Shown: positions 12,421 to 23,243 of the stretch, in pieces | Numbering within the stretch: the first letter of the stretch is position 1 | Layout: each line of letters starts with the position of its first letter | NCBI RefSeq assembly: GCF_014898055.3 | Contig: NW_023604861.1 | Coordinates: 85,594,399-85,658,398 of the forward strand | DNA: 64,000 nucleotides | From: Talpa occidentalis | Lineage: Eukaryota; Chordata; Mammalia; Eulipotyphla; Talpidae | Direction: 5' to 3' | Made by a program: the position numbers and the translations under genes | The notes under the pieces: model-generated | Seen by the model: the letters and a program-made list of their open reading frames with translations, nothing else | Database searches by the model: none | Told to the model about the DNA's origin: nothing

Positions 12421-13425
12421 TTTTCTCCCATCTCCACTGACTGACATCTTCATTGTCTAAGATTCATTCTACTTCTAGGTTTATTTCTCCTTGTGTTCTT
12501 TGTCCTCCCTGAAGCTCACCTCCCCATTTGTGCTCTGCCTCCGTGTCCTGCAAAACAAAACATGCAAATAGAAACTTCCTCTCTCACTTAACACTCAGTC
12601 TTTCACAAATTTCTAGAGCATTTATGCCTGTCCTTGATGTCTCCGCTTCTTCACCTCCCATTTGTGTCTGGCTCTACAGGGCAATGAACTGTCCTTACAG
12701 TCCCCTGTGACCTTCTCAGAGCTCAGTCCCAAGGTCTTTTTTTAGTTCTCTTCCAATTTAACCTCTTGGCAACATGTGTCACACTGACCAGCTGCTCCCT
12801 CTTCAAACTGTCTCCTCTTGACTTTTATATGACTCGTTCCTTTACTCCTCCATTTACCTCTCAGAAACACTGACTTCCTTCTCAGTCTCTTGCAATTTTC
12901 TCTTCCCTGGCCTGTGCACCACCTCCCTGTGTATTACATGTATTTGTAGGTAGGAAGGTTTTTATTTCTTAACCTTTCAAAAAGGATTTACACAGGTGAT
13001 AGGAATATACACTACACTAGGGTCATAAGGGAATGAGATAGAAATGGGAGGGAATTTGGAGTAAACTGTAGCTATAAAACAAGAATGTAAAACTTTATCC
13101 AAAAGGTGCACGGAAATCATTAATACACCCAACAAATCTGATCATGTGACTCTCCTACCAAAAAGTTCTCAATGTGCTTCATTACCCAATTTCTTAGCTT
13201 AGCCTTTCATAGCCAATATCTCAATTTGCTTCTCCAGCTCATTTCTTGACTCTGGGCCTTGGCACAAGCTGACCCCTCTGCTCAGAATATGTTCCAGAGC
13301 TCTTCTTTGCTCACTCAACAAACATCAACTTGATTTTTTCAGACAGACACATTGTCACCTCTTCTGTGAAGGCTCCCCCAGTTCCTCCTGTGATATATTG
13401 CTCCTTTTGGGTAACAATTAAATAA
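12420..13425 (-). repeat. LINE-2 fragments (antisense)
   Basis: The piece 13130-13420 ('tgttccagagctcttctttg', 'cacctcttctgtgaaggctc') matches the 3' region of LINE-2 in antisense. The upstream part (12420-12905) has the C/T-rich LINE-2 internal style and is less certain. Confidence 0.55.
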
Positions 13426-13429
13426 ACTT

Positions 13430-13545
13430 CCATAAGTCTCAGTTTCTGCATCTGGAAAACAGGAATGATGATAGAAACGACTTCATTGTGAGGATTAAAT
13501 GAGATGCATGCAAAGTGTTTAATTTTGCTCCTGGTGCATTGGGAG
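13430..13545 (+). repeat. MIR fragment
   Basis: 'ctcagtttctgcatctgg', 'aaaacaggaatgatgataga' and 'gtgaggattaaatgagatg' are canonical MIR words in the sense direction. Confidence 0.75.
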
Positions 13546-14265
13546 CCTTTGCTAGAAGTTGACTCTGGCTACTTTATCCCTCTAGAAATAGAGAGGACAA
13601 GAGTCATGGAAATGAAGCTGTTTTCTAAAGTAAATTAAGATCCTGATGATGATCCTTGGGATAAGCTCCTGATTCCTCTTTCCTGAACTACATCCCTACC
13701 TGTGTAGTCTCACAGCCACTGCTCTTCATCAATTTAGTCCCTGATTGTTGCTCTTTGGCAATTCCTTTCCAGCCCGAATGTTGAGCCTCTCAGGTTTAGG
13801 CGCTCCTAGCTTGTGTAACGTGTCTGTGTGCATGTGAGTACAGGCACTGTTCAGCTGTGCTCCTTTTGCCCCAGTCTTGCTGAGATCATAGTATTTGTAA
13901 TTCTCTGCTGAAACAATCTGTTCTCACTGTGTACCAGGATTGCCAAATGGATTCAGGAGTCGGGATAAGGTGTCCCAGCCTGGTCTAGGGGCAACCAGAC
14001 CCGTCCTGGTATTTGCTGGCCTTTGGTGTCAGGAAACCTGGCTGAGCTGAGGTCTGGCTTGTGGTTGCCAAGGGTGGGTTCCTGAGGGTCACCCACCTCC
14101 TCAGCAGCACTTTATCTGCAGGTGCAGAGCAGTGCATGAGTCTATTTGTGTAACTCCTTCTTCGGTGGATTCAGGAACATTGTGCCACTTCTTAAAAGGT
14201 CACTTGTCAGCCGGGAAATGTCCCTGGATCAGAGACGAGGCCAGTGTCACAGTCACTCAGTAACA
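13546..14265. other. Stretch without a gene
   Basis: No feature that I can support. GC content is somewhat higher near 13930-14100 but no exon or CpG island is evident. Confidence 0.4.
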
Positions 14266-14269
14266 CGTC

Positions 14270-14435
14270 TTTAACTCAGGGTTGGGGAAGTCTTATAGCA
14301 ATACTCAGTGGTGACTATTGTCCATGCATATCCACAGAGAGAAAAAGGAGGCTCAGGGAGACCAAATGCCTCACACAAGGTCACACGACTCATCAATGGT
14401 GTTATTTGAGGTCTGCTTGGACCTGAGTCCATGCT
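14270..14435 (+). repeat. MIR-like fragment
   Basis: 'aggctcagggagaccaaatg' and 'cacaaggtcacacgactcat' correspond to the MIR block that reads approximately 'gaggctcagagaggttaagt...aaggtcacacagc'. Confidence 0.6.
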
Positions 14436-15289
14436 CCTCTTGGAAAAAGAGGAAGAACATGTACGGCCCCTGGATAACCATATAAAGAACCCTACAAATG
14501 TATTGCACTGTTATCTTCCTGAGGCTCTAGGGCTATGCTTGGGAGGCTCATGATCCCGCTACAGGTATGGAGCTATAGGTATGTGGATGGACACGGAGGA
14601 GGGAAATTATATGCCCCAGCAAGCAGGAACTGCACATTCCACTTGGAAGGTGGGCTTAGCATGTAAGGAGCACCGTGCTTGTGTTGTGAAACTGGTGCTT
14701 TCATGTGGTGTCAAATCTCTCCCCTGAGAAGTGTAGTATTAAAAAAAAGAGGGAGGAATTGTAAAAACAATGAGGGAAGGAAGTACAACGGACTATAGTG
14801 GTGGACTGTGGGTGATTCTGGTGGTGGGTGGCAATACCTGATCGGAGTATCCTAATATTACCTCAATTAAAAATAAATTAATAATAAAAATAATTTCTAA
14901 AAATGACACTGAGCACCTCACATCTAACATGTGTGTATAACTTTCCAGAACATGTTCACATTCAGAAGTGCATTTCATTGATCTTATTTGACATACCTCA
15001 GTGTTATTTTACACTGCATGGTAATCGTGTTATAATTTTTACGGCCCCTTCCCTCTGATGTGCTCCAGGGATAACATCCATTGCTTTCATGGCAGACATC
15101 TTACCACCTGTGCATCAAGGGGAACACGGGGTCTTTCCATCAGGGGACAGGAGGATGGGTCTGGGGAGAGGTGTGTGGCCAGCAGCACTGAAGTCTCCAG
15201 GGGCAGCAGCCAGAGAGGGAAAGCTGGAGAGGAGGCACAAGCAGGTGGCCAGTAGCTGGGTTGGGTGTGGCTTCTGCAGTGTTTTGAAG
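14436..15289. other. Stretch without a gene
   Basis: About 14745-14890 ends in an A/T-rich run and may be an old LINE-1 3' end. Small overlapping frames near 15058-15400 partly run into SINE copy 6. Nothing else recognised. Confidence 0.35.
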
Positions 15290-15302
15290 AAATTCAAAAT
15301 AT

Positions 15303-15570
15303 GGTCTCCCTGGTGGCGCAGTGGGCTGAGCACAGCGCGGTAAAGCTGTCCGCAGCCTCTGCATCACTGGTTCGATTCCCGGCTGGCCAGGGAGCAACCC
15401 ACATGGTGTGGCAGACTTCTCCTGTCTTTCCCGCTGCTCCCCTCAGCAGTGTATTTCGTCAGTCTGCCTGTTCTGTTCCCCACTCTGTCTCTGGTGAATC
15501 CTCTCACCCTTCCACACATCTGGCCTACACCCCGGTTCTTGTATGCATGAATAAATAAATCTTAAAAAAA
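15303..15570 (+). mobile_element. tRNA-derived SINE, subfamily A (copy 6)
   Basis: Starts GGTCTCCCTGGTGGCGCAGT, box B GGTTCGATTCCC, tail ATGCATGAATAAATAAATC. Target duplication AAATTCAAAATA at 15290-15301, with AATTCAAAATA repeated at 15571-15581. Confidence 0.95.
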
Positions 15571-15581
15571 AATTCAAAATA

Positions 15582-15960
15582 GTTGCTAACATTGAAAATC
15601 AGGATATTTCACATTAAGAGTCAGTACTGAGGGCTTCTGCTGAAAAATGGGATGATTCTATTGAAAAATGGGAAGGGGCTACATTGAATTTGTATTCCCA
15701 TGTGGTCACCTTTGGCCAGATACCCCTTCATAGGTGGCACATACTGTCTGGTTCCATGCAGGGTCCACTGTCACCTGCACTGTCCTGAGTACTCGGCCCA
15801 CTGTGTCCAACTAGGAGGGGCCAAAGTCGTGCTCAACAAATTTTTGGGCAATTACATTTCTCAAGTGTCACTCTGCAGTTGTACCCACTCTTAACTGTGC
15901 CACAAATGTGTTGCCAAAAGCTGTGAGGTTTTGTACATATTGGAGGATCTTATTCTCCAG
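15582..15960. other. Short stretch with no recognised feature
   Basis: No repeat or gene recognised. Confidence 0.4.
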
Positions 15961-15964
15961 AGGA

Positions 15965-16215
15965 TGCTATGAACAATTCCCCTATGCTTGGATCACTTCT
16001 TCCATGCCAGGCATCATTCTAAGTATTTTAACTGCTACCACCACCTTATGCATGAGGTGGCTACGAAGATCCCTGTCTGATGCACAGAGTAACTGAGGCA
16101 CAGAAGGTGAAACAACTTATTCTGTATCACACAGTCAGGAAATGGCAAGCTGGGGATGGGAACCCAGTCAGACTCCAGGGAGCACACATCACACACCCTA
16201 CTACCCCCATAGCCT
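15965..16215 (+). repeat. MIR fragment
   Basis: 'catgccaggcatcattctaa', 'gtaactgaggcacagaagg' and 'gaacccagtcagactccagg' follow MIR in sense order, nearly full length. Confidence 0.75.
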
Positions 16216-17117
16216 TTTAGCATTTTCTGAGTCTGTCTTCTCATTTGTGGAAGACCCCATAGTCACCTGTGCTTCACAGGGAGCAAATGAAAAAAAATGT
16301 GTGAAAGCACTCACTAAATTGCAATGTACTCAGGTCAGATGCCTACAGCAGAGGCTGCTACATTGTCAGCCTTTCTCCTGCTATGGCTCTATGGCTGCTA
16401 GTTGGGGAGGGGTGTCACTAGCACTGGTTCTTGAAGTTCTGACTTTGTGTGAACCAGGAAGCAATTAGAGGTTCCACTTCAGGGTGGCAGCTGAAGTGTG
16501 GGGCCTTTCTTCAAAGGCACAAAGGCTGATTTATTTCAATACCTCTTTCTCCCACCATGGAACTAAGCCCACCCACCATCTCTGCTGCTTGTTGGGAGAT
16601 CCAGGCTTGCCACGGACAGGAAGAAGGGGAGGTTCACATACCCTTGGCCTGAGCAGTTCCCAGGCAGCCCTGTACGGGCGTGCAGCCTGTGGACTGCACA
16701 CAGATGCCCAGCAAGGGATGCTGAAGTCCAGATCATGCTCAGCTCGTGAGGTGTGTGTCTTGGTGTGGGCTACACACACAGGAGGAATGGAGTCTTTCTC
16801 TTGTTACTAAGGTGCCATCTGAGTGTCTTTGGTGTGCCATTTTCTGTTCATACAAAGGTCCTGTATGAGATAGTGAAGGCCCAGGTTATGTACCAAAAAG
16901 ACACAGATGACCGACTCTGTTGCTGCCCAGGAACTCAGTCCTGACCTCTGGCTCCCAATTGTCCTCAGTCAGGTCCATGGGCAACCTCCCCCCAAAGATT
17001 CACCATTCTCTGTCCGGTCTATAGTCTTCCATGACTTTGTGCCATTCATTGCTCTGCCACCCTCAACACACATCTGGTCCAAGGCAAGATGATCTGGGGC
17101 TACTATCAAGATGGAAG
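16216..17117. other. Stretch without a gene
   Basis: Several 60-108 codon frames overlap on both strands (for example 16142-16468 and 16484-16810), but they lack shared codon bias, domains or splice context. No repeat family recognised. Confidence 0.4.
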
Positions 17118-17862
17118 CATAGCTTGCTTCACCTTATGGTGCTTTGTAGACTTGCCTTTTTCACAAATTGAAGTCTAGTGGCAACCCTGCCTGCAACAAG
17201 TCTGTCGACACCATTTTTCCAACAGCCTGTGCTCATTTTCTGTTTCTGTGCAACATTACGTAATTCTCACGATATTTCAAACTTTCCCATTATTATTATA
17301 GCTTTCATGGTGCTCTGTGATCAGTGATCAAATAGTGTCCTATGCTACAGGAAATATTTTTGTGAAAGGAAGAGTCAAATTTTGTTGTTTTATTTTAAGA
17401 AATTACCACAACACTTAAGTATTTTAACTGCCACCACCATATCTTCCTACTGAGAAACATGTATTCCACTCCTCTGAACTTTGCTCAATAGATAGTTTCG
17501 GGGGACTGAGGAGTTTGTACCCCAAACTTGCTATAGCCTGGACTGACTGTGAAGCTCCCACCCAATCAAGCTGACCTGGGTTGGAGCTTCTTTTATCCCA
17601 TTCCACTGGGGCCCCAACCTTCAGCAAACACCATCAACATCAAGGGCAGATTCTCCACCAGCAAAAAGACTACATCTTTATAAAAGCTCAGATGATGGTT
17701 AGCAATTTTTAGCAATAAAATATTTAAAAATTAAGGTATTGCCCATTTTTTTAGACATAATGCTTTCACACACCAAATAGACTCCGTATAGTGTAAACAA
17801 CTTTTGTATTCACTGGGAAAGCAAAATATCCTTGTGACTCACTTTGATGTGGTGGAACCCCA
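17118..17862 (+). mobile_element. Tigger1-type DNA transposon, internally deleted and interrupted
   Basis: The left part (17118-17320) has 'cacaaattgaagtctagtgg' and 'accatttttccaacagcctg', and the right part (17617-17862) has 'ccaccagcaaaaagactac', 'agcaataaaatatttaaa' and 'ttagacataatgctttc'. Both match the ends of a pogo/Tigger1 element in the same orientation. The transposase-coding middle is missing, and about 175 bp of other sequence lies between the halves (17440-17615). No coding capacity remains. Confidence 0.75.
17442..17615. repeat. Unidentified ~175-bp repeat, copy 1 (inside Tigger1)
   Basis: This segment, starting TCTTCCTACTGAGAAACA and ending CCCATTCCACTGGGGCCC, recurs at 18511-18688 with roughly nine in ten bases the same by eye. 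It sits precisely between two Tigger1 halves, so it is either an insertion or part of a non-standard Tigger derivative. I do not recognise its family; a short LTR piece is one possibility. Confidence 0.7.
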
Positions 17863-18510
17863 TCAGAGGCTTCCTTGGGCCTTTATCCCTAGATTCCTCC
17901 TCTGGTAATCTCCTAGGAACCCTGTCTCTGTCTCTCTCTACCTACTAGTTCCCCAGCCCTCAAACTAGAAAATTCTCCTAAATCCTGAACCGCAGCTATA
18001 GACTCGCAGCTGTGGATAACCTGCTTGGCCAGATTCTCACATGCCACTCATTCAATGGACATTTCCTGTCCTCCACCCACTGTGAAGCTACCCCATTCTC
18101 TGTCCCCCTCTATTCACTACTTGCTTCCACCAGAGCTGGAGCCTGCCCATGACGATGACAGTTAGTCTGAGCATCTGGGATTAGGTTGGGCCAGAGGTCA
18201 CTTCCTTCAGTATTCATCCCACTCCAAGGGTGAAGTTGGGCTGGTTCAGACCTTCCTTACTGGACTGTCTTATAAGTAAATAAACTGTCATGCCTAGACA
18301 CATCCAGAGTAAAGACCGGGGGGGGGGGGCGGGCAATAGTTCTTTTCCTGTGTCTGCCTCAATATCTTGAGGAATTTACACATTTACCAGAACAGAGGAA
18401 GTGCTCAGTAAATAGTTCCTGAACCTTTTTGGCTGTAAATACCGCAGCCGTTCTTACCTGGAAGGTGATTCAGATTTCTGGTGATGGTTGGAGAGAATTT
18501 AACAGTCCCC
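17863..18510. other. Stretch without a gene; G-run at 18320
   Basis: Holds a G(10) run near 18319-18329, otherwise unremarkable unique-looking sequence with no recognised repeat. Confidence 0.4.
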
Positions 18511-18688
18511 TCTTCCTACTGAGAAACAAGTATTCCACTCCTCTGAACTTTGCTCAGTAGATATAGTTTTGGGGGATTGAGGTGTTTGTACCCCAAACTG
18601 GCTATAGCCTGGACTGAGTGTGAAGCCCCCCACCCAATCAAGCTGACCTGGGTTGGAGCTTCTTTTATCCCATTCCACTGGGACCCAA
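18511..18688. repeat. Unidentified ~175-bp repeat, copy 2
   Basis: Direct-orientation partner of 17442-17615, about 1.07 kb away. Similarity begins at TCTTCCTACTGAGAAACA and stops after CCCATTCCACTGGGACCC. The flanks differ, so the repeat boundaries are visible. A 100-codon antisense frame crosses it but is not gene-like. Confidence 0.7.
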
Positions 18689-19310
18689 ACTGGCTAGAGA
18701 TCTCAAGGCAACTGCTTTTCTGAAAGGGGCCCCATTCCATCCTCACAGAGATTCTCAGAAGTCCCCTTGAGATGGGATGACCTTGCTTTCCAGTCCAGGA
18801 GTGCCCAGTGCCTGTCATTGGGACAGAAAGTCAAGCTTGGGGAATTCAAACATGTTGGTGCTAATACCCTCTATGCCCTCCCCTTACTCATAGGCCAGGC
18901 AGGAAACAGGCTATTATCCCTGTTAATATGCTGGTTCAAGAGTAACAGGGCACATCAGAGGGCTGACCCAGAGGGAGAACCAGAAATCCTACTGCCCTGC
19001 ACCCCTCATCTCAGGAATCTTTAGAGGAGCCACTCTGGGGCTTTGCATGTAGCTGGGCTTCTCCTGTAACCAGACATCAGAGTTGTGCAAGTCTCCTTGG
19101 CTCCCACCCACCTTCATGCCCCACCCAGGCTTACAGGGCCCTGACTCATTCCCATGTGATTGGGTAACCAGTTTTTGGAGACTGACTTTGGCTAGAAGAG
19201 CGCTGTGGCAGGGCTGGGGCTAATTGGGAACTGCATCCACCACGTGTTTGTGCTGATCTCACTGAAGGGGGTGTTCACATGAAGTAGGAGACAATGAACT
19301 ATGTTGTCCT
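18689..19310. other. Stretch without a gene
   Basis: No repeat or gene recognised. An 85-codon frame at 18767-19024 has no visible family resemblance. Confidence 0.4.
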
Positions 19311-19313
19311 TTC

Positions 19314-19394
19314 CTTACTCCTACTACTCCTACTGCATCCCTTGCATTGTTGCAACTTACTCCTACTCCTACTGTTTCCCTTGCATTGTTGCAA
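19314..19394. repeat. Tandem duplication, two units (42 and 39 bp)
   Basis: Unit 1 (19314-19355) and unit 2 (19356-19394) share CTTACTCCTACT at the start and CCCTTGCATTGTTGCAA at the end; they differ by one 3-bp TAC/TCC step and two substitutions. This looks like a minimal minisatellite. Confidence 0.85.
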
Positions 19395-19656
19395 TGGTCA
19401 GATCTTCTATTGGATTCGGGTATGTGCTGAAAACTATCTGTCCAATATGTTCTTGGCTCCTTCACATGTTCCCATTTTTTTGAGATTATCAGTCCTCTTG
19501 GTGTCCCTACCCCTCAGCTTGCTCTCTTTCATGTTCCCACTCTCTAAGTGTCTCACCCCATTCTCTAAGTGCCTCCCTGTGCCCCTACCCTTCCTCACCT
19601 CACCCCAATGTGCATCTCCTCTCTTGCCACCCTGACTTCTACTTACCACATGCTGG

Positions 19657-19658
<2 letters not shown>

Positions 19659-19691
<33 letters not shown>
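19659..19691. repeat. (CA)n microsatellite
   Basis: Uninterrupted CA dinucleotide run of about 16 units, directly upstream of the LTR at 19721. Likely polymorphic in length. Confidence 0.97.
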
Positions 19692-19693
<2 letters not shown>

Positions 19694-19720
19694 TTGATGA
19701 TTTATTTACTCTAGGGTGGT

Positions 19721-20489
19721 TGTTAGGTTGGAAAGTACTTTTGGTGTAAGAAGCAAACTGAGCCCATGAAAGATGTCCTGAAAGAACTTTACCTCCTGAT
19801 ATTTTTACAGACTCCACCCCCACCTCAGAGCTCGAGATATCAGGTGCTGAAGACTACAACTCCCAGCATGCCATGAATCAGACTTCCTGAGTGGGCAGTC
19901 ACTGGGATCTAGAGGTGTAGTTAAGCAACCATGCTTGGGTATATCACTGAACATGTGCTGGCTTGGATTCTCTCACTATTGTGGTCTGACTTGCACGCTG
20001 GTACTTCTGGGAGGGAGACTTGGAGGAGACGTGTGGAGGAGAGACAGGTAGAGATATTGGAAGAGACATGTGGTTGTGAGACATGTGGGGAGACTGTTCC
20101 TAATCCTTGACAGAGACAATGGCAGCCTTTGTCCTGACTTCATGGTGGTTTATTTGGTATATATTGAATTCTGAATCTCTCCTTTGGTCCCAACTCTTTG
20201 GGACTTACTTAACCCCTTACTTGTGATTCTTGCCAAAAAGTACCTTAGACTTGTGGCAAGCTTTCAGGTCTCAGCTACGGTGCTTTGGGGTTACCCTGTT
20301 TGGCTAAGCATTTGCCCATGAAGGGATGGGTAATTTTGGGGGTTTTATTGGGAAACTTATTAGAAATATCCTTTTTTCTCTCCTCTTTTTATGTATGCCA
20401 ATTCTATTAAATTCACACTAAGATTTTGCCTTTTTGTCCAGCAGATGGCTGGACCCCTTTAGAGCATTTACCCTTTAAACCTTTTAACA
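19721..20489 (+). mobile_element. Retroviral LTR (gammaretrovirus-like ERV)
   Basis: Bounded by the inverted ends TGTTAGG and TTTTAACA, about 770 bp. It has an ATTAAA poly(A) signal at 20406-20411 and a pyrimidine-rich stretch before it. Immediately after the end there is TTTGGGGCCCCTGGGAGC (20491-20508), which weakly resembles a proline-tRNA primer-binding site, so this may be a 5' LTR whose provirus body is gone. The flanking 4-mers TGGT and GTTT do not match, which argues against a simple solo LTR. Its middle (CTCCCAGCATGCCATGA at 19860) and 3' half match the antisense LTR at 37.3-37.8 kb. Confidence 0.7.
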
Positions 20490-20509
20490 GTTTGGGGCCC
20501 CTGGGAGCT

Positions 20510-21600
20510 CTTCAGTCATGAAATAACACACTAATTAACTAGGTCACTCTACCTGGACACAAATCAGTGTTATATATTGCTATTTTTCCCTGTAGTGTTT
20601 GCATGCCAGAACTGCAAGAAAAACAGAAAAATTCTACAATGGTAGCATTTCAGACTTGAGCAATAGATTACAGGAAGGGGGAGAGGAATTTTCAGTTTGA
20701 GGATTCTTCCTGTTCACTATCAAATCAAGCTTTGTGGCAAGGGAATTACCCAGATTGCCTAGACGTGGCCCTTTGTTCCCTTTACTTGGTCTGGTCTCTC
20801 TGGGCTTTGAAAATCCTGAGATGTAGCAATGATGTGTTCAAATGGGCCCTACTATAATAATGGCTAATGTGTGTTAAGCTCCAGTAAAATTTTAGTGTGT
20901 TTCCCAATTTTTTTAAAATGGTGTTTCTATCTACAATTATGTCTTTTTATTCAGGTGCTCTCAGTCTGGTTTCTTAATAGATATAGGTGAAAAAGAAAAA
21001 AGAAGGGACAGTATCAAAAACTTTCTGTAAGCATGAGAACATTTAACCTGAAATAGACTGATAAAGAACTAGCAAACACCTTGTATAAATTCATATATAA
21101 ATGTTGCAGAGAATCTAGACAAATTCTTATTAAGAAATTTAATTTTTCATTCTGTGAACGCAACTCTACTGCAGACAGAAAAATTGGGACTGTTGCCCTG
21201 GAGTGGTTATCTGAACACATGAACCTAACCTCATTATAATAGAATCATAAAAGGATGGCTAATATATAATTTTTGCAACTATTCTGCTTATTTGTGAAAA
21301 AATGGATTTTACTCCAAGATTCCTGAATGGGATGTGAATGTCAAATGATAGCCAGGATGTCCAAGGGCAGGAGGAAGCCCAGCACCTGGATGCAAGAGCA
21401 CGTGTGACTCTTCCACCCAGGATTTCAGCTCAGCCTGTGCAGTACAGGCTGTTAGTTTGGGAATTTGTCTGCATTTGTGATCTGAAAAGTCAGAATACCA
21501 TGAAAAACACACAGAAGTTTGAAAACTGCCCAGCTTAAACTGTTGGGGCATAGTTCCTAGTTGAAGTGCCCAGTGTATTTTCTGGATCATTTTTGATATT
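20510..21600. other. Stretch without a gene
   Basis: No retroviral gag or pol similarity is apparent downstream of the LTR. AT-rich and unrecognised; the 66-93 codon frames at 21.0-21.6 kb are not gene-like. Confidence 0.4.
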
Positions 21601-21612
21601 TGGACTGGAATT

Positions 21613-21885
21613 TTTTAAAGATTTATTTATTTATGCATACAAGAACTGGGGTACAGTCCAGAGTTGCGGGGGCGGGGGGTAAGAGGACTCACCAGAGACA
21701 GAGTGGGGAGCAGAACAGGCAAAGCCACTGAAACACACTGCTGAGGGGAGCAGCAGGCAAGACAGGAGAGGTCTGCTGCACCATTTGGGTCACCTCCCTG
21801 GCTGGCCAGGGATAGAACTCGTGCTGCAGAGGCTGCCATAGCTTCACAGTGTGGTGCTTAAACACTTGCGCCACCAGGGAGACCC
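21613..21885 (-). mobile_element. tRNA-derived SINE, subfamily A (copy 7)
   Basis: Antisense, tail AAAGATTTATTTATTTATGC at left, head GCGCCACCAGGGAGACCC at right. Target duplication TGGACTGGAATTTTT at 21601-21615 and 21886-21900. The right-hand target copy was then used again by copy 8. Confidence 0.95.
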
Positions 21886-21900
21886 TGGACTGGAATTTTT

Positions 21901-22196
21901 TTTTTTTTTTTAAAAGAGGCATGTATTATTCATTTATTTGTTTATTTATACATGCACTGGGTACAGTCAGAAGCACGGGAGGGTGAGAGAATTCACCAGA
22001 GCCAGAGCAGGGAGCAGAGCAGGCAGAAGGACCAAAGCACACTGCTGAGGGGAGCAGCGGGTGGCAGGAGAGGTCTGCGTGCCATGTGGGACCCTCCTCT
22101 GGTGGCCGGGGAGCAGCCGGGGATCGAACCGGCACTGCAGAGGCCGCGGGCAGCTTCGCAACCCAGAGCTCAACCGCTGCGCCACCGGGGAGGCCC
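21901..22196 (-). mobile_element. tRNA-derived SINE, subfamily B (copy 8)
   Basis: Antisense and well preserved, ending GCCACCGGGGAGGCCC. The target word TGGACTGGAATTTT occurs three times (21601, 21886, 22197), flanking copies 7 and 8. This shows that a second SINE entered the target duplication of the first. Confidence 0.95.
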
Positions 22197-22239
22197 TGGA
22201 CTGGAATTTTAAAGGCAGTTAGTGTGTTAGGCTTACAGT

Positions 22240-22405
22240 GCAGACTCTAGAGCTTTGCTTGGAATCAAATTATGACTACTACTTGCTTGCTGTGTGACCT
22301 TGAACAAGTGACTTAAACATTCTGTGTAGGCATTTCCTCACCTAACAGTGAGATCATAATAGAAATTACATGGGACTGCTAGTAAAAGACTATAAATTGC
22401 TGTTT
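22240..22405 (+). repeat. MIR fragment
   Basis: 'acttgcttgctgtgtgacct', 'tgaacaagtgacttaaaca' and 'gcatttcctcacctaaca' are the MIR core in sense orientation, lying directly beyond SINE copy 8. Confidence 0.8.
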
Positions 22406-22432
22406 AAATAAAATATGAACTTAACATATATT

Positions 22433-22461
22433 CGTGTGTGTATGTGTGTGTGTGTGTGTGT
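22433..22461. repeat. (TG)n microsatellite
   Basis: GTGTGTGTATGTGTGTGTG tract of about 29 bp with one TA interruption. Confidence 0.95.
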
Positions 22462-22726
22462 AAGAAACCTAGAGGTTTGAAGTCCACAACTGGAATGCAG
22501 GACACATACTAGACTCATGCTTCATCTATTCTGCCATCCAGAATGCAAGGCTTCTATGTATGACTTCCATTTCAGTGTTACTTATGACCTAACATAGCTG
22601 TTGAAGAGCTAGTCATCACATGTTGTTCCAGGGAGGAAGCAGAAGGAAGTGGGGGAAGAACAACAAGAGAAGAGCAATGTCCAGTTGCCCATGTCCCTGT
22701 TGCCAAAACAACTCTTTTGGGAGGTT

Positions 22727-23003
22727 TTTTTTTTTTAAGATTTGTTTGTTTATGCATACAAGAATTGGGGTATAGGCCAGAGGTGCGGGGGGCTGAGATT
22801 CACCAGACACAGAGTGGGGAACAGAACAGGTGGATTGACTGAAATGCACTGCTGAGGGGAGCAGTGGGTGAGACAGGAGAGGTCTGCTGCACCGTGTGGG
22901 TTAGCTCCCTGGCCAGGGATTGAACTTGTGATTGAACTGCAGCCAGTGGCTGCAGATAGCTTCATAGTGCTGATACTTAATCCCTGTGCCACCAGGGAAG
23001 CCC
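22727..23003 (-). mobile_element. tRNA-derived SINE, subfamily A (copy 9)
   Basis: Antisense; tail TTTTTTTTTTAAGATTTGTT at left, head GCCACCAGGGAAGCCCC at right. It contains an extra 'gtgattgaactgcagccag'-type expansion in the tRNA-like region around 22930. Confidence 0.9.
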
Positions 23004-23243
23004 CCCTTTTTTTGTGAGAAGAACTGGGATGTAAGCGAGAGGTGCGGGGGAGCAAGAGGATTCACCAGAGATAGAGTGAGGAGCAGAACAGGCAGATCTA
23101 CTGAAATACACAGCTAAGGGGAGCAATGGTCATGACAGGAGAATCTGCTGAGCTATATGTGGGTTAGCTCCCTGGCCAGACATCTAACTCAGGCAGTAGT
23201 GGTGACAGCACTGAGACTCAACCCCTAGGCCACCAGGGAGGCC
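23004..23243 (-). mobile_element. tRNA-derived SINE, subfamily A, diverged (copy 10)
   Basis: Abuts copy 9 head to tail. The tail has lost its AATAAA units, reading TTTTTTTGTGAGAAGAACTG, and the body carries many substitutions. It ends GGCCACCAGGGAGGCC. It is the most diverged SINE in the window, and copy 9 may have inserted into its A-tail. Confidence 0.85.

Noticed and set aside
16142..16810. Two consecutive 108-codon frames as exons
   Set aside because: No plausible splice acceptor/donor pairing, start context or recognised protein; part of the first lies in a MIR repeat.
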